62,878 nt of DNA. Source: Quadrisphaera granulorum. Its GTDB lineage: Bacteria > Actinomycetota > Actinomycetes > Actinomycetales > Quadrisphaeraceae. Shown piece by piece: positions 60,247 through 62,878 of this stretch. The notes beneath the pieces are model-generated. The model saw only the letters and a program-made list of their open reading frames with translations, was not told where the DNA came from and searched no databases. How positions within the stretch are numbered: the stretch's first letter is position 1; every line of letters starts with the position of its first letter. The stretch is taken from assembly GCF_003149145.1 (NCBI RefSeq), contig NZ_QGDQ01000028.1:1-62878 (forward strand), in the 5' to 3' direction. Position numbers and translations under genes: made by a program.

Positions 60247-62763
60247 TCAGCTCGCGACGTCAGGGAGAACCTCTGCGAGGTCGGGCAGAACCGGCGTGGC
60301 TCGCCGGTGGTAGACCAGGCCGGTCGGTGAGGTCCACACGAAGCTGCCCGGACTCGGCTGCTCCAGGGTCCAGTCTCCGTGGGTCTTGGCTTGGTGCCAG
60401 GGCACGCAGATGCTGCCGAGGTTGCCGGCTTCGGTGAGCCCTCCGCGCAGGCGGGTGGGGGTGTGCGGTCCGTAGGCGACGGTGTGATCCAACTGGGTGG
60501 CTCCGCCGCGGGTGGGGTGGTGGCAGACCGGGGAGATGCAGGTCGCGTCGCGGGAGCGCACGAACGCGGCCAACAGGGTGGAGGGCCGGTAGGCGACCTC
60601 CACGCGGGTGCGGGGATCTTTCGGGTCCGGTGCTGCGGGCTGGGCCAGCAGCAGGTCCAGCTGTTCACCGGTGCTGACAGCTCTGGCAGGACGATCTGGG
60701 CGGTTGGGGGCGGGCAAGGTCCAGCGGGAGCGGTGCAGCAGCACCCCGGTGCTCTGGTCGGCGACCAGGCGTCGCCAGCGGGCAGCGCGGATCGCGGCGC
60801 GGGTGATCTCCGGTGAGAGGCGTCCGGCACCGGGGACGTACCCGAACGGTCCGTACCCGGCCAGGGGCCGGCGGGCACGGCGAGCGGCGCGGGCAGCGCG
60901 TAGCCGCGCCGACCCCGTTGCCACCGTCGAGGGGGTCGCGTTGTCGCTCGTGGCGTCAGTCGCGGCAGCAGCGGGCCCGGCGCCGGCGGCAGGGCTGGTG
61001 ACGTCGGCAGGGCTGGTGCCGTCGGTGGAGGCGCTGAGCGAGTTCGGGGCAGGTGGTGGTGCCCCGGTGGCCTCGGGACGGGCCTCGGGACGCCGCGGGC
61101 AGGGCGCGGTCGAGTGAGCCGGGGACTGCCCCGGCTGATCGCGAGTGGGGTGTGGAGTTGTGCGGCGGGGTCGATCTCGGCCCGGACCTGGCGGGTTCGC
61201 TGGCGTCGAGCTCGGCGGGCTCGGCGGGCTCGGTGACGTCACCGCACTCCGCGGTGGAGTCGGTGATGGGGTCGGTCGTGGGGTCGGTGGCGACCCCGAC
61301 GACCAGCCAGCCGAACCGCCGGAGTCATCGGAGTCGTTGCGGCTGCTGCCACTGTCGCTGCCGCGCTCAGATGTGAGGCCGCTGTCGTCGGAGTTGTCCT
61401 CGGGCCGATCTTCGGACCGGTCCTCGGGCCAGTCCTCCCAGTCATCGAGTTCGTCGTCGCGGCCGAGCCTTCCCTCAGGCCCGCCACCCGCGCCGCCGTC
61501 CCCGGGTTCGCTGCCCCCGGGACCGCCGCTCGGCCAGTCGCCGGGCCATCCGTCTGGATCCTCGTCCGGCCAGTCGTCGGCATCACCCTCCGGGCCGTCC
61601 TCCGGGCCGTCGCCTGGTCCGCCGGGCCCCTTGGGGTCTTCGGGGTCCTCGGGATCTTCGTCGGCGCCAATGTCTTCGTCGTCGTCTTCGTCGTCCTCGT
61701 CGTCGATGAGGTCGTCAGCCAGGACCACGATGTGAATCTCCGACAGCCGAGCCCGCTGCTCCGGAGTCGGTATCCGCACCGGCGCCCGGTTATCCGCAGG
61801 CCCGGGCGCAGGAGCCGTCACCGACTCAGCACCAGCGTCCTCGGCGAAGTCGGCGTCGGCGTAGTCCTCGGCATCGGCGTCGAAGTCGCCGTCCTCGCCG
61901 AAGGTGTCCTCACGGTCGCTATCGGGGTCGCCGAACAGGTCCCGAGCGTCGTCGTGCGCGGCAGCGGCGGCCTGGTGGTCAGTGGGCTGCGCGGGGATGG
62001 GCTGACCCAGGGCCTGCGCGATCGTCTCCGGGGTCGCGGCGATGTCGCCCACCACCAGACTGGCCAGCACATCAGCACGCAACTGCGCCTTGGTACGCCT
62101 CTCCTGCTCCCCCTGACCTTCACCGGCACCATCGTCGGGGTTCTCGGTATCACCGGCCAACGCATTCGCAGCGATCTGATTGATCACCTGCCACACCCGC
62201 GCCGCGTCCCCCGCCTCCAGATCCGCCACGATCCGCGCACACCCCGGCAACGGTGAGGGCCGCAGCACCACATCACGGTCGTTGATGCCCGCCGCCATCG
62301 CCCGCGCCGCATACCCCGGATCAGCAGCCAACGCCGCTTCCTCCAACGTTGCTGCCAGACGAGCCCGGCTCAGCGTCGCCGCAGCCGCCACCGCCGTGGC
62401 CTCCACGACCCGGCGGGCCCGCTCACCCTCGACGCCTTCGGGCAGGCGCCGGCACACCGTGACCAGCTCCCTCCACTGCGCCGGAGTCATCTCCCCACGA
62501 CTGAGTGCTTCTTCAGCAGCGGGTAGGTCCACCAGCTGACGGGCCAGGCCCACCAGGCAGGTCGCTGACCGCCCTGAGATCCGCAGCACCGGCGCCAACT
62601 CCTGCGAGGCCGGGTGGCGGGAGTCCTTCGACAACGCCCGCGAGGGCTGCTCAGCCAACTTCGCAGCGTCCAGCCCGGCGATGAGATTCAAGTGCAACGC
62701 GTACAGGTAGGACCCACACCGGTCGCTGGCGGCGATGACCTCGACCCACTCCCGACTGGACAA
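60247..62763 (-). CDS. DUF222/13E12-type HNH endonuclease-like protein, 5' end uncertain
   Basis: The frame gives 838 residues from a TTG. Residues 1-330 are the DUF222 helical domain (MTPAQWRELVTVCRRLPEGV, then VQLRAD-like AQLRADVLASLVVGD). Residues ~330-640 are an extremely acidic, Gly/Pro/Ser-rich linker. The C-terminus holds an HNH site (CISPVCHHPTRGGATQLDHT, NLGSICVPWHQAKTHGDWTL). In-frame sequence before the TTG (DPSTFSATFNSGGAWWGLSS) also looks like the family but is closed by a stop at 62827-62829 with no ATG or GTG, so the N-terminus may be truncated or frameshifted. These repeated genes are common in actinobacteria, and their role is unknown. Confidence 0.8.
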   Translation of the reverse strand: MSSREWVEVIAASDRCGSYLYALHLNLIAGLDAAKLAEQPSRALSKDSRHPASQELAPVLRISGRSATCLVGLARQLVDLPAAEEALSRGEMTPAQWRELVTVCRRLPEGVEGERARRVVEATAVAAAATLSRARLAATLEEAALAADPGYAARAMAAGINDRDVVLRPSPLPGCARIVADLEAGDAARVWQVINQIAANALAGDTENPDDGAGEGQGEQERRTKAQLRADVLASLVVGDIAATPETIAQALGQPIPAQPTDHQAAAAAHDDARDLFGDPDSDREDTFGEDGDFDADAEDYADADFAEDAGAESVTAPAPGPADNRAPVRIPTPEQRARLSEIHIVVLADDLIDDEDDEDDDEDIGADEDPEDPEDPKGPGGPGDGPEDGPEGDADDWPDEDPDGWPGDWPSGGPGGSEPGDGGAGGGPEGRLGRDDELDDWEDWPEDRSEDRPEDNSDDSGLTSERGSDSGSSRNDSDDSGGSAGWSSGSPPTPRPTPSPTPPRSAVTSPSPPSPPSSTPANPPGPGRDRPRRTTPHPTRDQPGQSPAHSTAPCPRRPEARPEATGAPPPAPNSLSASTDGTSPADVTSPAAGAGPAAAATDATSDNATPSTVATGSARLRAARAARRARRPLAGYGPFGYVPGAGRLSPEITRAAIRAARWRRLVADQSTGVLLHRSRWTLPAPNRPDRPARAVSTGEQLDLLLAQPAAPDPKDPRTRVEVAYRPSTLLAAFVRSRDATCISPVCHHPTRGGATQLDHTVAYGPHTPTRLRGGLTEAGNLGSICVPWHQAKTHGDWTLEQPSPGSFVWTSPTGLVYHRRATPVLPDLAEVLPDVAS

Positions 62764-62878
62764 CCCCCACCATGCCCCACCACTGTTGAACGTCGCTGAG
62801 AAAGTCGACGGATCGGGCGGGCGGCGTCACTGAGGATGCCGACGTCGCGGTGAGCCACGGGTACGTCAGGGTGCCGAC
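62764..62878. other. Possible upstream coding sequence of the DUF222 gene
   Basis: Minus-strand translation in the DUF222 frame stays protein-like up to an in-frame stop at 62827-62829. The window ends before any alternative start can be judged. Confidence 0.4.

Noticed and set aside
61145-61735. Ser/Pro/Gly-rich plus-strand frame in the DUF222 region
   Set aside because: It is the antisense reading of the acidic linker and reflects its repeated codons.

Overview
The window is very GC-rich, coding-dense DNA from an actinobacterium. The supporting signs are abundant GTG starts, many promoters of the TAnnnT-N6-start type that imply leaderless mRNAs, a KmtR/CDF metal pair, a RamB-like regulator divergent from a glyoxylate-shunt operon, a DosS/DosR-like heme-sensor two-component set and a DUF222 (13E12-type) HNH protein. 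Two chemoreceptors plus c-di-GMP enzymes suggest a motile member, for example a Kineosporiaceae relative. That genus-level guess is inference only.

Layout. 0.4-2.7 kb: Ni/Co-type efflux (CDF plus KmtR) and a BrnT-like/ribbon-helix-helix pair that looks like a toxin-antitoxin module. 2.7-3.5 kb: a scar with tiny overlapping ORFs and two gene fragments, one of them the C-terminal half of a MarR regulator. 3.4-9.9 kb: aromatic aminotransferase and EamA exporter divergent from an Lrp regulator, a membrane protein, a VanX-type dipeptidase, a frameshifted acetyltransferase, and a compact protein that aligns with the DNA gyrase A breakage-reunion core. 9.9-14.3 kb: membrane diguanylate cyclase, then a TetR/DHA2-MFS divergent pair with two phased operators. 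14.4-17.7 kb: glycine-betaine-type ABC importer behind a nested palindrome. 18-20.4 kb: trpS behind a Trp-Trp leader peptide and attenuator, then two Asp23-type envelope-stress genes. 20.4-25.8 kb: proline iminopeptidase, DinB-like protein, GGDEF-EAL protein, DUF3883-like protein, HD protein, SRPBCC protein.

25.9-30.8 kb: RamB-like regulator and aceA-aceB. 31-43.5 kb: a stress/hypoxia island with an XRE-PNPOx fusion, FIST protein, a 66-residue protein, zinc alcohol dehydrogenase, double universal stress protein, two paralogous GAF proteins, a PNPOx-like protein, a heme-type DosS-like kinase flanked by two near-identical DosR-like regulators, and cytochrome bd oxidase (cydAB). Several intergenic regions here carry DosR-box-like palindromes. 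43.8-47.9 kb: two chemoreceptors (one with an extra C-terminal STAS-like domain) and a FetB-like permease. 48-50.5 kb: uppP, then DedA and a COG4705-type membrane protein in an operon, separated from uppP by a 25-bp perfect hairpin.

50.7-58.3 kb: two OmpR-type two-component systems flanking an operon for flavin-based electron transfer (ferric-reductase-like protein, FMN-binding protein, ApbE flavin transferase). The ApbE has a C-terminal hexapeptide repeat. 58.4-62.8 kb: RibD-like reductase, an aminoglycoside-phosphotransferase-fold kinase and a large DUF222/HNH protein with a very acidic linker whose 5' end is unclear. I see no tRNA, rRNA, CRISPR array, insertion sequence or prophage.
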